Source: Echinarachnius parma
Lineage: Eukaryota; Echinodermata; Echinoidea; Clypeasteroida; Echinarachniidae
Assembly: GCA_037951105.1 (NCBI GenBank)
Contig: JBAMJV010007240.1
Coordinates: forward strand, 49,563 to 113,562
Length of the DNA: 64,000 nucleotides
Direction of reading: 5' to 3'
Position 1 is the first letter of the stretch, and the number at the start of each line of letters is the position of its first letter. The notes beneath the pieces are model-generated. The model was not told the DNA's origin. It saw only the letters and a list, made by a program, of their open reading frames with translations, and ran no database searches. Both the position numbers and the translations under genes were made by a program. This document shows positions 24,643-35,604 of the stretch, in pieces.

Positions 24643-24694
24643 GTGTGTGTTAGTGTGTGTGTGTGGGTGTGTTTGTGTGTGTGTGTGTGTTTGC
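24552..24694. repeat. Second (GT)n microsatellite
   Basis: About 70 GT units with interruptions in the last 50 bases. Apparent Cys-Val and His-Thr proteins are shadows of the repeat. Confidence 0.97.
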
Positions 24695-24830
24695 ATGTAG
24701 GCGTGAGTGTGTTTTTATACATTATAAATGTAGGATGTGATGCAAAGTTTTTTTGTTTTTTTTTAAAGGTTGTTCTTCCCCAAAGCTGTCTTGATGGTGA
24801 CGTTGAAACCAATTCACGTATTAAAGGGGA

Positions 24831-25256
24831 CCACCAGGCAAAGGACAACACATTATTATATGTTTTGGTACCGTTTTGTGATATCAAATAGATACCCAAC
24901 ATTTGCAAAGGGTTGTGTAATTCATAAACAAAGCAATTAATTTCCACCACTTACGGAACCACTGCTATTTCCTGGTTCCATACGGGCCAAGCATTTGCGA
25001 GTGCGCCAATGCTTTCACGCGTACGTCAATAGATTCCCGGATGATTCATTCGCTCTGCACAGTGCGCTCTGGCTCTGCACGCATATAGTCTACGCAATTC
25101 AGACCGCATGAACGCATGGTTGAGAATGGTGATGCGTTTTCCAATTATATATTTTTTTCTGAAAACATATTTTGTGAACTTGTTGAAGGAATGGAATACT
25201 AAGGATGGTACCTTTCTGTAATAAGAATATTATTTTTGGGTGGTGGTACCCTTTAA
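24831..25256. mobile_element. TTAA-bounded element with ACCACC ends
   Basis: Left end TTAAAGGGGACCACCAGGC; right end GGTGGTGGTACCCTTTAA. Both edges carry TTAA, and the first ~15 bp form an imperfect inverted repeat. About 426 bp, non-coding, distinct inside from families A and B but with the same TTAA-AGGG edge. Confidence 0.75.
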
Positions 25257-26409
25257 ACTATAAAGATAATAAATACAAAATTAATACATCAGCTGTCATG
25301 TAAAAGTCCCTAAATACCATGTCACACATGCATACACCAACACATGACTACTCCCAAATTTACCGAACACGCAAAATAAGCCCCAAAATGCCACGAGGAT
25401 TATTACATAACACACATTCGCCATAAATCAAGTCCGGGATGTTCGGGCTCAATCTGTAACTGGTTGACACCCTATTACATACAAAACAAAAAACGAAAGA
25501 AAAAAAATCACACAGAGTAAACCTATTCCACATAAAGTACGAACACAGAAAGTCATGCATGTGAAGCGGACATACTGAACATAATTATGTATAAATTAAC
25601 CTAGTTTTTAATTAAATTTAATGACCTTATATACAAGAGCACGAAAAATAGACTAATTGTCACTTCAAAATAATAATCATGAAAGTATGGAAGCGGAAAT
25701 CGGCCGGTATGTTCCACGATTTTGATTTATTTCATCATGTAGTCCCGTTCGAAGAAAGATCAAACGATTTCCGCAATTCGATCGATGATAATGATGCGGC
25801 AAATGAGTAGGACCAAGGTTAAAGCAGACAAAACCAAACCGCCTTGCCATTTGCCAACAAAAATGTCATAGAACATAAGTGCGTATTTCTAAATAAAATA
25901 TAAAATGACAGAACCAATAATGATGCTGCTGATGATGACGACGATGATGATGAAGATGAAGAAGATGATACAGGAGATGGTCTTGGTCGCTCCGCTCCCT
26001 CGCGTCATCACCCCTTCTCAAAACAGATATACTGGTCACTGGATCACTGGAAATAACATTAATATGTTATTTTTAACGGTAACATATTGCAGGTGCTCAT
26101 TACCTCTATAACTTACACATTCTACACTTTTCACATATCATCAAAATATGAAGGAAAACAAGATTTTTAGCATCTCTTACAATAAATGCTCATGTTTATA
26201 TGATAATATCTGTATCTCTGGCCATGGACTTTGTTAGATTATATTTCTGCCAGGTATAATTTGTGACCAACGAAATTCATCGTATTTATAATATGCAAAA
26301 TATGGTAGGAGCTGCGTTGCTTGTATTCCCACATTTCACACGTTTTATGTATCATCAACATGAAAATAAAATAAACATTGTAAGTAAGCAAATAATTACC
26401 GTTGGTGAA
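25257..26409. other. Unassigned stretch
   Basis: No gene supported. A (GATGAT)-type tract lies near 25918-25975. Confidence 0.45.
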
Positions 26410-26529
26410 GGTGATGGGACAAACTATCACTTCCGAGGCGATCTGGATGTAGCTATCTTTCCGAAGCGAAGCTGAGGAAAGATAGCGTATACATTCAGAT
26501 CGCCGAGGAAGTGATAGTTTGCCATCGCC
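26410..26529. repeat. Long near-perfect hairpin, ~53 bp arms
   Basis: Left arm 26410-26462 starts GGTGATGGGACAAACTATCA; right arm 26475-26529 is its complement with few differences. The loop GAAGCGAAGCTGA is only about 12 nt. It could be a compact MITE or, if transcribed, a long-stem RNA. Confidence 0.85.
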
Positions 26530-27248
26530 TGAAACCAAAAGGTGATTATTTGCTTTATATTCCACATCAATTATTTTGATCACAAACGACCTATAACTAA
26601 ACACAAAGGGCTAAAAAGTTTGGAATATTGAGCAATTGATCGAGTCTTTTATTTTAATTTCGTCAATCCTGCACATAAATAATTTTATGATTAAAATTTA
26701 TGATTAAAAGTCAAAGACGCTTATACCATTGTCTATTAAGCGTAGCCGCGCGTAAACGTTGCGCAACAGCGCGCTACCTTTCTGCGCACTAACGCGCACA
26801 CGCGTACTTGCGCGCGAACAATTGAAGTTAGTACACGGTGCAACGCATTTTCACCCAAGATAGTACACAGTGTAACGAACTTTTCTTCTCAAATCAATGA
26901 TGGGCAAAACTATATTTCATCACGTGATTAACTTTTGACCAATCGTAGAGCAAGATTCTTAGTATGTTGAATATAATATCTCTTATATCAACCGTTCATA
27001 TTAATTAATTTACCGTTTATTTAGCGCCATCTGCTATCCTAACCAAAGTTTGCATTATTTCGAGTGTAAGATTGCCAAAGCTCACTATCGTGGGAGGGGG
27101 ATACCCCTCCCCCCCCCCTACCCCTACCCCTCGGGCGCTTCGCTCCCTCGCATCATCCCCCACTTCTCAAATCAGATCTACAGTACACCACTATTAATAC
27201 GCCAGAATAATGAATAAGTTAAAAGGGGCTTGAGTCGATCAGCGTAGT
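26530..27248. other. Unassigned stretch with a CpG-rich GCGC patch
   Basis: Around 26740-26820 GCGC and ACGCGT words are dense, unlike the AT-rich surroundings. A C-rich run lies near 27103-27118, followed by CGCTTCGCTCCCTCG, a phrase also found in the array at 35990-36800. Confidence 0.5.
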
Positions 27249-27440
27249 CAGGGGCGTATCTAATGAGGGGGTGGCCATGGGGGGCACGTGTCCCTCAATA
27301 ACTTGAGGAAAATAATACAAGCAACATAAGAGGAACATCTGTACATCACTGCATGTGAACATAAAATCATAAAGTGTGCCCCCAATCATTCGCCCACCCC
27401 CTCACCACCCAAATCAGTCCGCCCACGCTACGCCACTAGC
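27249..27440. mobile_element. Element with GGCGTAGC-like inverted ends (family E)
   Basis: Left end CAGGGGCGTATCTAATGAGG; right end CCACGCTACGCCACTA. The interior has G-rich then C-rich flanks (GGGGGGCACGTGTCCC; TGTGCCCCCAATC). No clean target duplication was seen. Confidence 0.65.
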
Positions 27441-27861
27441 TGAGATGATGGATAAGTTGAAAGGGGGGCTGGGTCGATCATCATACGACGTCACTAACAC
27501 TTATCACTCGCTGTAACATCTTTACATGATACTGACCTAAACGCCGACGTATAAACGCTTTACTATGTTTGAGGGATGCGCGGGAATTCAGCTCCGAAAT
27601 ATTATCGTGATATCGTTTGTGATCTTCTCTTCGCGTCCCGCCTTGTTCACGGTACGTATGTATACTTTTGCGCCAAAATTATCGTTTGGTATACGTCGTC
27701 AATGATTATTGTGAAATCTCTTTATATTCTGAAAGTTTTCAGGTAATTTATATACATTATTTTAAAAATATTATTTGAATATGCTACCGCATGTACATAG
27801 TACGCATACTACGGTGGTAAATTAGTGTCTGATAGGCATATGTTTACATTATAGTTTTGAT

Positions 27862-28450
27862 TGTACAACTTTGCTGATTAGTCAACCGGTCACTTAAAAA
27901 AAGATATACATATCGTTTGTGATCGTCTCTTTGTGTGAGTTGTGTGCATGTACGCTGAAATTATTGTCCGGTAAAAGCAAAGACTTTTCAGATCGATTGT
28001 TTGTGTATTTTAAGTTGTAGTTATTTAAGATATCTTGGGAACTTTGAAGATATCGTTTGTGCCGGTAAACAATCTAAATTTTTGTTCGTCACATCTCCGC
28101 TACCTAATGCTTTGGCACCGAATTTGTTTTTAATAACACCATGGAAACTTTGCAACCATGTACAACTTTGCTGATTAGTCAACCGGTCACTTAAAAAAAG
28201 ATATACATATCGTTTGTGATCGTCTCTTTGTGTGAGTTGTGTGCATGTACGCTGAAATTATTGTCCGGTAAAAGCAAAGACTTTTCAGATCGATTGTTTG
28301 TGTATTTTAAGTTGTAGTTATTTAAGATATCTTGGGAACTTTGAAGATATCGTTTGTGCCGGTAAACAATCTAAATTTTTGTTCGTCACATCTCCGCTAC
28401 CTAATGCTTTGGCACCGAATTTGTTTTTAATAACACCATGGAAACTTTTT
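27862..28450. repeat. 298 bp tandem duplication, near-identical
   Basis: The segment from GTACAACTTTGCTGATTAGT to AACACCATGGAAACTTT occurs at 27862 and again at 28160, with no difference found by eye over about 290 bp. A diverged partial copy (ATATCGTTTGTGATCTTCTC) precedes it near 27610. The identity indicates a recent event or an assembly duplication. Confidence 0.9.
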
Positions 28451-29032
28451 GGAAACATTGACAAAGTTTAAATAAAACTTCATTTAAAATTCATATCTAA
28501 ATTCCCATGTGCCTAAAACTTGAATCAGTATGGATAATCAAATACCATATTTTTGTTTGCATAACTTCAATGACTAGTTTGTTTATGTTTCTTTGCGTCT
28601 ACTATTAAAACTGTCATAACAAAATATGAATCGAAATAATAACACTGCTTTGTTTTTCTTTCGTAGATTTGATTACCTAAAATTCATTATGCATTAAGTG
28701 TATTTTAAGTTGGCTGTAACGTTAATTGTTGGTGGTTGAAGAATGGTTTCCCAAATTGCAAATTTTCTACGATTAAAAATTATATTCATGACAATAATGT
28801 ATACAATGCAAGAGCTCAACAGTAACTTCGTTTCACCCATTTATTTATTTATGTATTCATGTCTTCTTTAAAAAATACAGGGTAGGCATTAACCCATTGG
28901 GTCTTGTTGTCTCAGTATTTGTTCATTATTTTCTTATTTTACATTATATAGCCATAACTCTCTCGATGGCAAGGCGAATTACTTTCTAACAGTTATCCCC
29001 GTATTTTGTTTTAATTCGAATTGTCATTTCAG

Positions 29033-29416
29033 GTTTTTGAACGCTGATTTTGACGTTTACTCACAAAGGACAAGCCGGATAGGCCATCAAGGACATTGGG
29101 ACCTTTCCCCCATCAATCTGTAAGACTTTCTGGTGATGAGGACAAACACAGATTACATTGCTTGGACATTTGTTTAAAACGAACAATTAACAGATTAAGA
29201 AAGACGTCAACGCGACCCTTTTAAAAGACTTCAAACGGTTCCTATAATAGAACTGGACGAGAGGATTTTACGGAAGGATTTTTTGAAAGACATATCAATG
29301 CACGCCCCGTTCTGTCACCAGTAAATAGCCGCACCGTTTGCCCTGGTCGGTGGCCGGTGTTTCTTTGGTTTCCCGCTTACCCTGCTGGACAAGGTAAAGA
29401 CGGCCACGAAAGAAAA
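29033..29416 (+). ncRNA. Possible spliced non-coding or UTR exon
   Basis: A pyrimidine-leaning acceptor TTGTCATTTCAG ends at 29032, and a donor-like AAAAGTAAGT follows 29416. A second donor candidate, ACAAGGTAAAG, is at 29394. The enclosed sequence is less AT-rich than its surroundings, but ATGs open only very short frames (13 and 8 codons). A 5' UTR or long non-coding exon is possible; it is inference from two splice-like words only. Confidence 0.2.
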
Positions 29417-29637
29417 GTAAGTCTCTACTCTTCCGCTTATTTGAGCTCTTATTTTCCGTCTTATTTTTTTGGGGGTGAAGCTTTTATCTGTTTGTGAAGA
29501 AAATATTGGCGACCTTTTAACGTGTTTAAGCGTTTGAATGGATGAAACCACGAGAGAACTTTGTAATAGCTTTACAGGAAGATTGTAAAAGAGATAGAGA
29601 GACATAAAGAAACATATACATAATTATATGCCTACAG

Positions 29638-29870
29638 AATCTGTAGATAGATAGATAGATATATAGATAGATAGATAGATAGGTAGATAGAAAGAAAGAT
29701 AGAGAGATAGATATATAGATAGTAACTGAAGGTAGATAGATAAATAATAGATAAAGGAAGTGAAGAAAGATATATAGATATACAATAGATAAAGAAAAGT
29801 GAAAAAGGGAATTTTAAAAAGTAGCGATAAAGAGAGAGTGGAGATTCCATAGATGGGTGGATAGATAGCT
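29638..29870. repeat. (GATA)n-rich microsatellite
   Basis: GATA and AGAT units dominate from 29645, then decay into GAAAGATA-type and AGAGAG sequence up to about 30050. Confidence 0.9.
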
Positions 29871-30157
29871 ATTACAGGCGTAATAGGGAAGATATGAGAT
29901 TAGTAAACATATACATAACAGAGATAAATAAGGCGAGAGAGAGAGGCAGAGAGAGAGATGGATAGACAGAAGAGAAGAGTACGAGCGTCAAGATAAGTTG
30001 AAAGAGAAAACGAGAAAGTACAAGAGAAAAACAAGAGCGAGCAGGAGAGAGATCCCAATTGCCTGGCGGATGTTTAGTTTGCACTTTCGCCAAGAAGGTT
30101 TCTCTGTCGGGAAACAACAAAGAGTGAAGAGCACGAACAAAATAAATAAAACAAAGT

Positions 30158-30540
30158 TCGACGGTTTGTAGAAAATAACCCATTGCCAGCGAGAGTCCGC
30201 CGGACCATGCATTAACTCAATGCAGATGGTAACGAGTATAGAAGGCAAACGGTTAACCAGTTTAACAACGAACGAATCAAACGAGAACAAAACAGTTTTC
30301 AGTTTGTAGAAATTAACCCATTGCCAGCGAGAGTCAGTCGGACCATGCATTAACTCAATGTGGATGGCTACGGGTGGAGAAGGCAAACGATTAACCAGTT
30401 TAACAACGAGCGAATCAAACGAGAAAAAAAGTTGTCGGTTTGTCGAAATTAATCCATTGCCAGCGGTAACTCACTGGACCATACATCAACCATATATACG
30501 GTCATATCAACGAGTGGAGAAGGCATACGGTTAACTGTTT
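30158..30540. repeat. ~137 bp tandem array, three copies
   Basis: ACCCATTGCCAGCGAGAGTC and GGCAAACGGTTAACCAGTTT recur with starts near 30178, 30316 and 30452. Each unit contains a TTAACCCATTGCC...GGTTAA segment related to the short family F repeat. Confidence 0.9.
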
Positions 30541-30876
30541 TTTTAGAAACTCCGAAGCTGTTGGCTGTATCACGGTAATGATTACTGACCCGAAAAACAG
30601 AAACATCTGCTTGCGAAGGTAGAATACCTTTTATGTAAAACCAAATATTTGTTTTACATCATTCGGGTCAAACGAAAAGATGGAATAATAAGTTATCAAC
30701 ATTAAGTTATGTTTCGTATAGTTTAGTCAAAGTTGATTATCACAATAGAAAACTAAGTCACATCAATTCACAAACTTCATATCGAATTTATTCTACAACA
30801 AAATTAGAAGTTAGGGTTCCCGTCAAGCTATGATCAGATTTCCAACCAAAATGCAAAGAAATAGCATCTCGTTAAG

Positions 30877-30948
30877 AATATCTCTAGTGATATTCGTTTG
30901 TCTTGTTGACCTTACATTGCGAGACAAACGAATATCACTAGCGATATT
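30877..30948. repeat. Hairpin with 27 bp arms
   Basis: AATATCTCTAGTGATATTCG at 30877 onward pairs with 30922-30948 (one mismatch). TAGCATCTCG words flank it on both sides (30862, 30992). Confidence 0.8.
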
Positions 30949-31120
30949 ATTAACGATACTATTTCCGCAATGAGTAACATATGCAGTAAATAGCATCTCG
31001 CTCCCATTTCCCTGACCATAGTCTTTACAAGACTACTTGCTTCTATGTTTGAATACTGTTTTAATTATAAACAAAATGGAACTTGAGATTATATCATTAG
31101 AACTTTTAATTATATGACTG

Positions 31121-31493
31121 TTAAATGGACTTCGCATACATTGTCCAAATCCTCAAAACTTACTTGGAACTCTAGTGGTTCTTGACTCATACCTTAACAT
31201 ATTTATATTACCAATAAAAGCACGGGACAAGTTTCCTTTTTTCAAGTTTCCATTTCGTTCAAAAGATATTTACGATTGAAGTGTTCAGATATGAAATTGT
31301 CTACGGGATAGTTTCATGCCGTGTACAAAGTAAGTACACTGAGTTAGTGAATATCACTTTGCATCTCAGCCAAAAAAAACAAAAAAAATTAACGTGAAAT
31401 TTTCACACATTACTTTGTGGACGCTGCAATACACATTTTCTTAATCACTCATCACTTTTTGCACTTGCCAACAAAGTTACTAGATCCCTTTAA
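31121..31493 (+). mobile_element. TTAA-bounded element, family B, copy 2
   Basis: Begins TTAAATGGACTTCGCATACA and shares TTGTCCAAATCC with the copy at 13631. Ends AGTTACTAGATCCCTTTAA. 373 bp, almost the same length as copy 1. Confidence 0.85.
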
Positions 31494-32629
31494 TTGCTGA
31501 ATTGGGATGTCATTCAACAGCGGGATACAAGTTATTAGTGACGATTCTAGTATAAGGCCTTAACTTCCGAATTAAAGAATAAATATGGTATTGATACGAA
31601 TAGCTCATCGGCAATTACGTCACATTTCCGTCTCATAAATGCGTAATAAAAAGCGAGTAACATCGGATCACTTCCGTGGCGTGTGGCGCGTGCACAGTTA
31701 CAAAGTATAGACACGTATAATAATAACTAACAGGGGGACAAAGTATATAAGAGTTACCGTGTTATATTATTATAATACCACCAGTATGATTTCACACAGC
31801 CCACATAATATTATTAAAAATATTGCAAGAGAGGGACAAAAATGAAACGAAGCACGATTTATCATATTATCGTGCTCCGCAACAGCAGTGCCCGCGGCGC
31901 CTTTACCGGGGTATAGATCACGAAGATAAGAGGGTAGAGAGCGCACCCCAAATTTGTACCGAGGGCTGGTTCGTGCAGGAGTGTAGCTAGACAGTGTAAA
32001 ACCAAACTCGGGGGGGGGGGGGGGGTGGGGGTGGGGCGGCGAAGAGGGGCAGGGATGCCAACACGGGGAGCGATGTAGGCCCAAAACGAAGATATAATTA
32101 TACATATATGTCTTTATTCACTTTTCTCCTGGGAGGGTGGGGGCAGCAGAGAGCAGTTTAGGGGCCGATGAACGAACGCCCATGTACGGTACGTGGGGGA
32201 CGACAAATTCTCATTTGTTTTCTTTATTTATTTTCTCCATAGGGGAAAATGGGGGTAGTACGGGGCAGTATAGGAACGGAATATTAACGAACTCTCACAT
32301 CGGTATATAGTGTTGATGGGGAGGGGGGGGGGGGGGGGAGGGGGGGGGGGGGTGGATGCCCCTTTGATTCGCTAAGCTACTCCACTGGGTGCGTGTTTGG
32401 TCATCAATTTGATTTCACTTGCACTAACTCTCATAACGTCAATACTTATGTGGCTCCAATTAGACATTACGCCTATTGCTTGTAGTACGAAATCCGTCGG
32501 CATTCACAGAGTTAAAGTTCATTGCCTGCGGGGGCCCAGATGACCGTTTAATAACTTTATTGGAAGGATATAGCCAAGGAGGAACGGATGTAGAAATAGA
32601 TAATTTGTATTCAGCCCATATCCTCTCGA
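31494..32629. other. G-rich stretch with a short tandem duplication
   Basis: No gene supported. A ~111 bp imperfect duplication lies at about 32110-32205 and 32221-32315 (shared TCTTTATT, GGGGCAG and CGAAC words). Poly-G runs occur at 32010-32025 and 32320-32352. GCTACTCCACTGG near 32370 resembles a family E end. Confidence 0.6.
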
Positions 32630-33408
32630 TTAACCCTAATAAGGCCGGGGGGGGGGGCCATAATGGCCCCCCCCTCCGGAATTTTTTTTATTGCTCCAAA
32701 ACGCTGCAAGATGACGCGCCGCTGCTTGGTGACTTTTTTCTTTCGGGTCTTGCGCACGTTTTAAAACAAAAATTTCGAAAATCGGACCCTCCGTTACAAA
32801 GTCACGTGACCTTTTGTCTATGCATGTCAGCCCGAAAATCGCTAAATTTCGTGATTTGTACACGTACAAAACATATGGAAATATCAATTTTCATGAAATG
32901 AGGTGTATTATTAGATATTTGGTGTTGTTTACATTTTATATGTTGGTTTTGGGGTTCAAAACAGTTAAATTATAGTTAGAAATAAAATAAACAACAAAAA
33001 CAATAAAATACATAAGTTAAAAAAACAAAGAAATACATAAGAAATTAATAAAACAATAGAAAAAAAAAGGAAGAACCGGGCTCTTCCAATTTTTTTTGTT
33101 GTAGTATCATTCCAAATGCTCTAAAGAATATATGTAGTGAAAACCAGAGTTTAATTATGAAGAATATATGATTTATGGGTAAAAATATGAATTTCATGAC
33201 TTATTTGCATAAATTACCATAAATATGCAAATTAATGAATTTTTCAAAATTTTTAAAAATTACCATTGTATTCTATACACTTCAATTATCACGCGTGCAA
33301 ATTTTTACGGCGATCGGCCGCTCCGCAGCCGAGATCTTAGGGGGGGGCCATAATGGCCCCCCCCCGGCCTGCTGAAGACCTCAAATAGCCCGGCCTTAAT
33401 AGGGTTAA
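32630..33408. mobile_element. piggyBac-like non-autonomous element with TTAA duplication
   Basis: TTAA at 32630-32633 and 33405-33408 flank ends that read CCCTAATAAGGCCGGG and CCCGGCCTTAATAGGG, a near-perfect terminal inverted repeat. Both ends also carry GGGGCCATAATGGCCCC palindromes (about 32646-32672 and 33340-33365). TTAA targets and CCC-starting termini are typical of piggyBac elements. The ~771 bp body has no transposase frame. Confidence 0.8.
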
Positions 33409-34855
33409 AGGGATCTAGAAACTTTATCTGAATCGACCGAACTCACTTGCAACGCTAATGGTTGCTTCATGTTTTCCTATACATTATTCCTATAATTAAA
33501 CCAGTTTGTAGCTTTATCTTCACAATTTCGACTAGATTATTAAAAGATTAATGACGTAATTTTAAAACAAAGTACTGAGAATATCTGCATTGTGTTCAAG
33601 CCCCTGGCAATGAGTGAGGAAATATTAATTGCATTTTCGAATATTGCGTTCTCATATGACATTAAACTTCACTTATCGTGAGATTTTCACACATCGCTAA
33701 TTGACGTATATCAGACACAGATATTATAGTCATGCTATATAGTCCCTCTTACTACTATTATATAAATATGAATTTAGCCAGTTTATAGATTTATCTGCAC
33801 AATTTTCCACTAGATTATTGAGAGATTAATGACATAATTTGAAGAAGAAAAAACACAGTGAGGATTCTTTGAAATATGTACAAGTCTTTGGCATATTAAA
33901 TGCATTTTCGCATATTGCGTGCTTAGATGACACTAAATTTCACTTATCGTGAGATTGTCACACATCGCTCAATTGACGTATCAGACACATAATGTAAATG
34001 TCATGCTATAGTCCCTCTTACTACTACATGTATAAACAAATATACATTTAGCCAGTTTATAGATTTATCTTCAAAATTTCCACTTGATTATTGAGAGATT
34101 AATGACATAATTTGAAGAAAAAAATCAGTGAGGATTCTTTCAACTGTGTACAAGCCTTTGGCAATGAGTGATGAAATATTAATTGCATTTTCGAATATTG
34201 CGTGCTCATATATGACACTGAATTCCACTTATCGTGAGATTTTCACACATCGCTAAATTGATGTATCAGACACAAATAATGTAAATCTCATGCTATAGTC
34301 ACTCTTACTAGTATAAACAAATATACATTTAGCCAGTTTATAGATTTATCTTCAAAATTTCCACTTGATTATTGAAAGATTAAAAACGTAATATTAAAAC
34401 AAAGTAGTGATAATATCTTCAACTGTATATCAAGCCAATGGCAATGAGTAAAAAAATGTTAATTGCACTTTTCATAACAATTAGTATTGCTTTGTCATAA
34501 TTATGACATTCAAGTTAATTTATCATGAGATTGTCACACATCGCTCAATTGACGTATCAGACACAAGTAATTTAAATGTTATGCTATAGTTCCTCTTACT
34601 AATATAAAACAGATATACATTTAGCCAGTTTATAGATTTATCTTCAAAAGTTCCGCTTGATTATTGAAATGCTAATGATGTAATTTGAGGAAAAAAAACT
34701 AAAGAGGATTACTTCAACTGTGTACAAACCTTTGAGGCTCGCACTATGTATTTCTTTATTTCCCATTTTTGGTGTAAAACAATCGGGGCAAATTTATGAA
34801 CAGTTGATGTAATCCTCAAAATTTGAAGATAAAAAACATAAACTGGTTTAACAGT
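33405..34855. mobile_element. TTAA-AGGGATCT element start with internal ~280 bp tandem array
   Basis: Shares its left TTAA with the piggyBac-like element and begins AGGGATCTAGAAAC as in family B. From about 33500 a unit with CCAGTTTATAGATTTATCTT recurs at 33501, 33778, 34052, 34333 and 34625 (periods 277, 274, 281, 292). At 34820-34850 the first ~30 bp of the unit appears inverted (GAAGATAAAAAACATAAACTGG). The array is thus bounded by an inverted terminal piece. No frames of note. Confidence 0.75.
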
Positions 34856-34883
34856 TTATATTCTTAAGATGAAAATAGCAAGA

Positions 34884-35046
34884 CCATGCAGAAAGAGATA
34901 CAATCGATTGTAACTGTTACAATTAATTGTAAGTCAGACAATTTTGCGCGTTTCAGCCCATCAGATTTACGCATTTAGAACACATGATCTGACTTACAAT
35001 TAATTGTAACTTACAATCGATTGTATTTCTTTCTACAACGGGGCCC
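34884..35046. mobile_element. Fold-back MITE, family C, copy 2
   Basis: Left end ACCATGCAGAAAGAGATACA has lost part of GGGCCCCGTTG; right end TTCTACAACGGGGCCC is nearly intact. The arms pair through ACAATCGATTGTAA words. Confidence 0.85.
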
Positions 35047-35604
35047 ATACCCCACGCTCAGATGTATACGCCGATGTCCACCTACACATGATACAATCCG
35101 TGGCAAGATGAACTCGTCAGAAATAAATACCAAACGGTATTCAAATCTCAATTATAAGAGGCCTTCAGGGTGAATAAAAAAAAGGGAAGAACAAATAAAA
35201 TAAAGATGAATAATACAATCGCATCAAGGTTATTTTTTTCTTGTATCTCTTTACAGCTTTGTTACAGCTTTATCATAGGCCTATGTATGCCAGTTTCCTA
35301 TTCCTCTTCAAGATGCCACTCGAAACAGTGGATTCATATTACTTCGCGAACGCAACGTGCGTGAATATCACCTTTTATAAACCCTGTCATCGAATCAAAA
35401 TAATACAAAGACAAAAAATGCATTAGAAAAGTTACCATCATGTGTTTTGTTCGAAACATTACGGGATGTTGTTAATTTTTGCAATGTGTTTATTTGCTTC
35501 TCTTTTATTTGTCTCTGTTTGTGAGTGCAAGAACCTGGCCGGGAGATTATGTGTGGGGGTGTAGGTGTGTATGTGCGTTGGTGTGCTTGTTCGTGTGTTG
35601 TTCT
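35047..35604. other. Unassigned stretch
   Basis: No gene supported. The frames near 35170-35426 are short and unrecognised. Confidence 0.45.

Noticed and set aside
24030..24950. Long Cys-Val and His-Thr repeat proteins
   Set aside because: They are direct translations of GT/CA microsatellites with no non-repeat domain.
32476..32901. 141-codon frame across the piggyBac-like element's left end
   Set aside because: Crosses the element boundary and a poly-G run, so it is chance openness.
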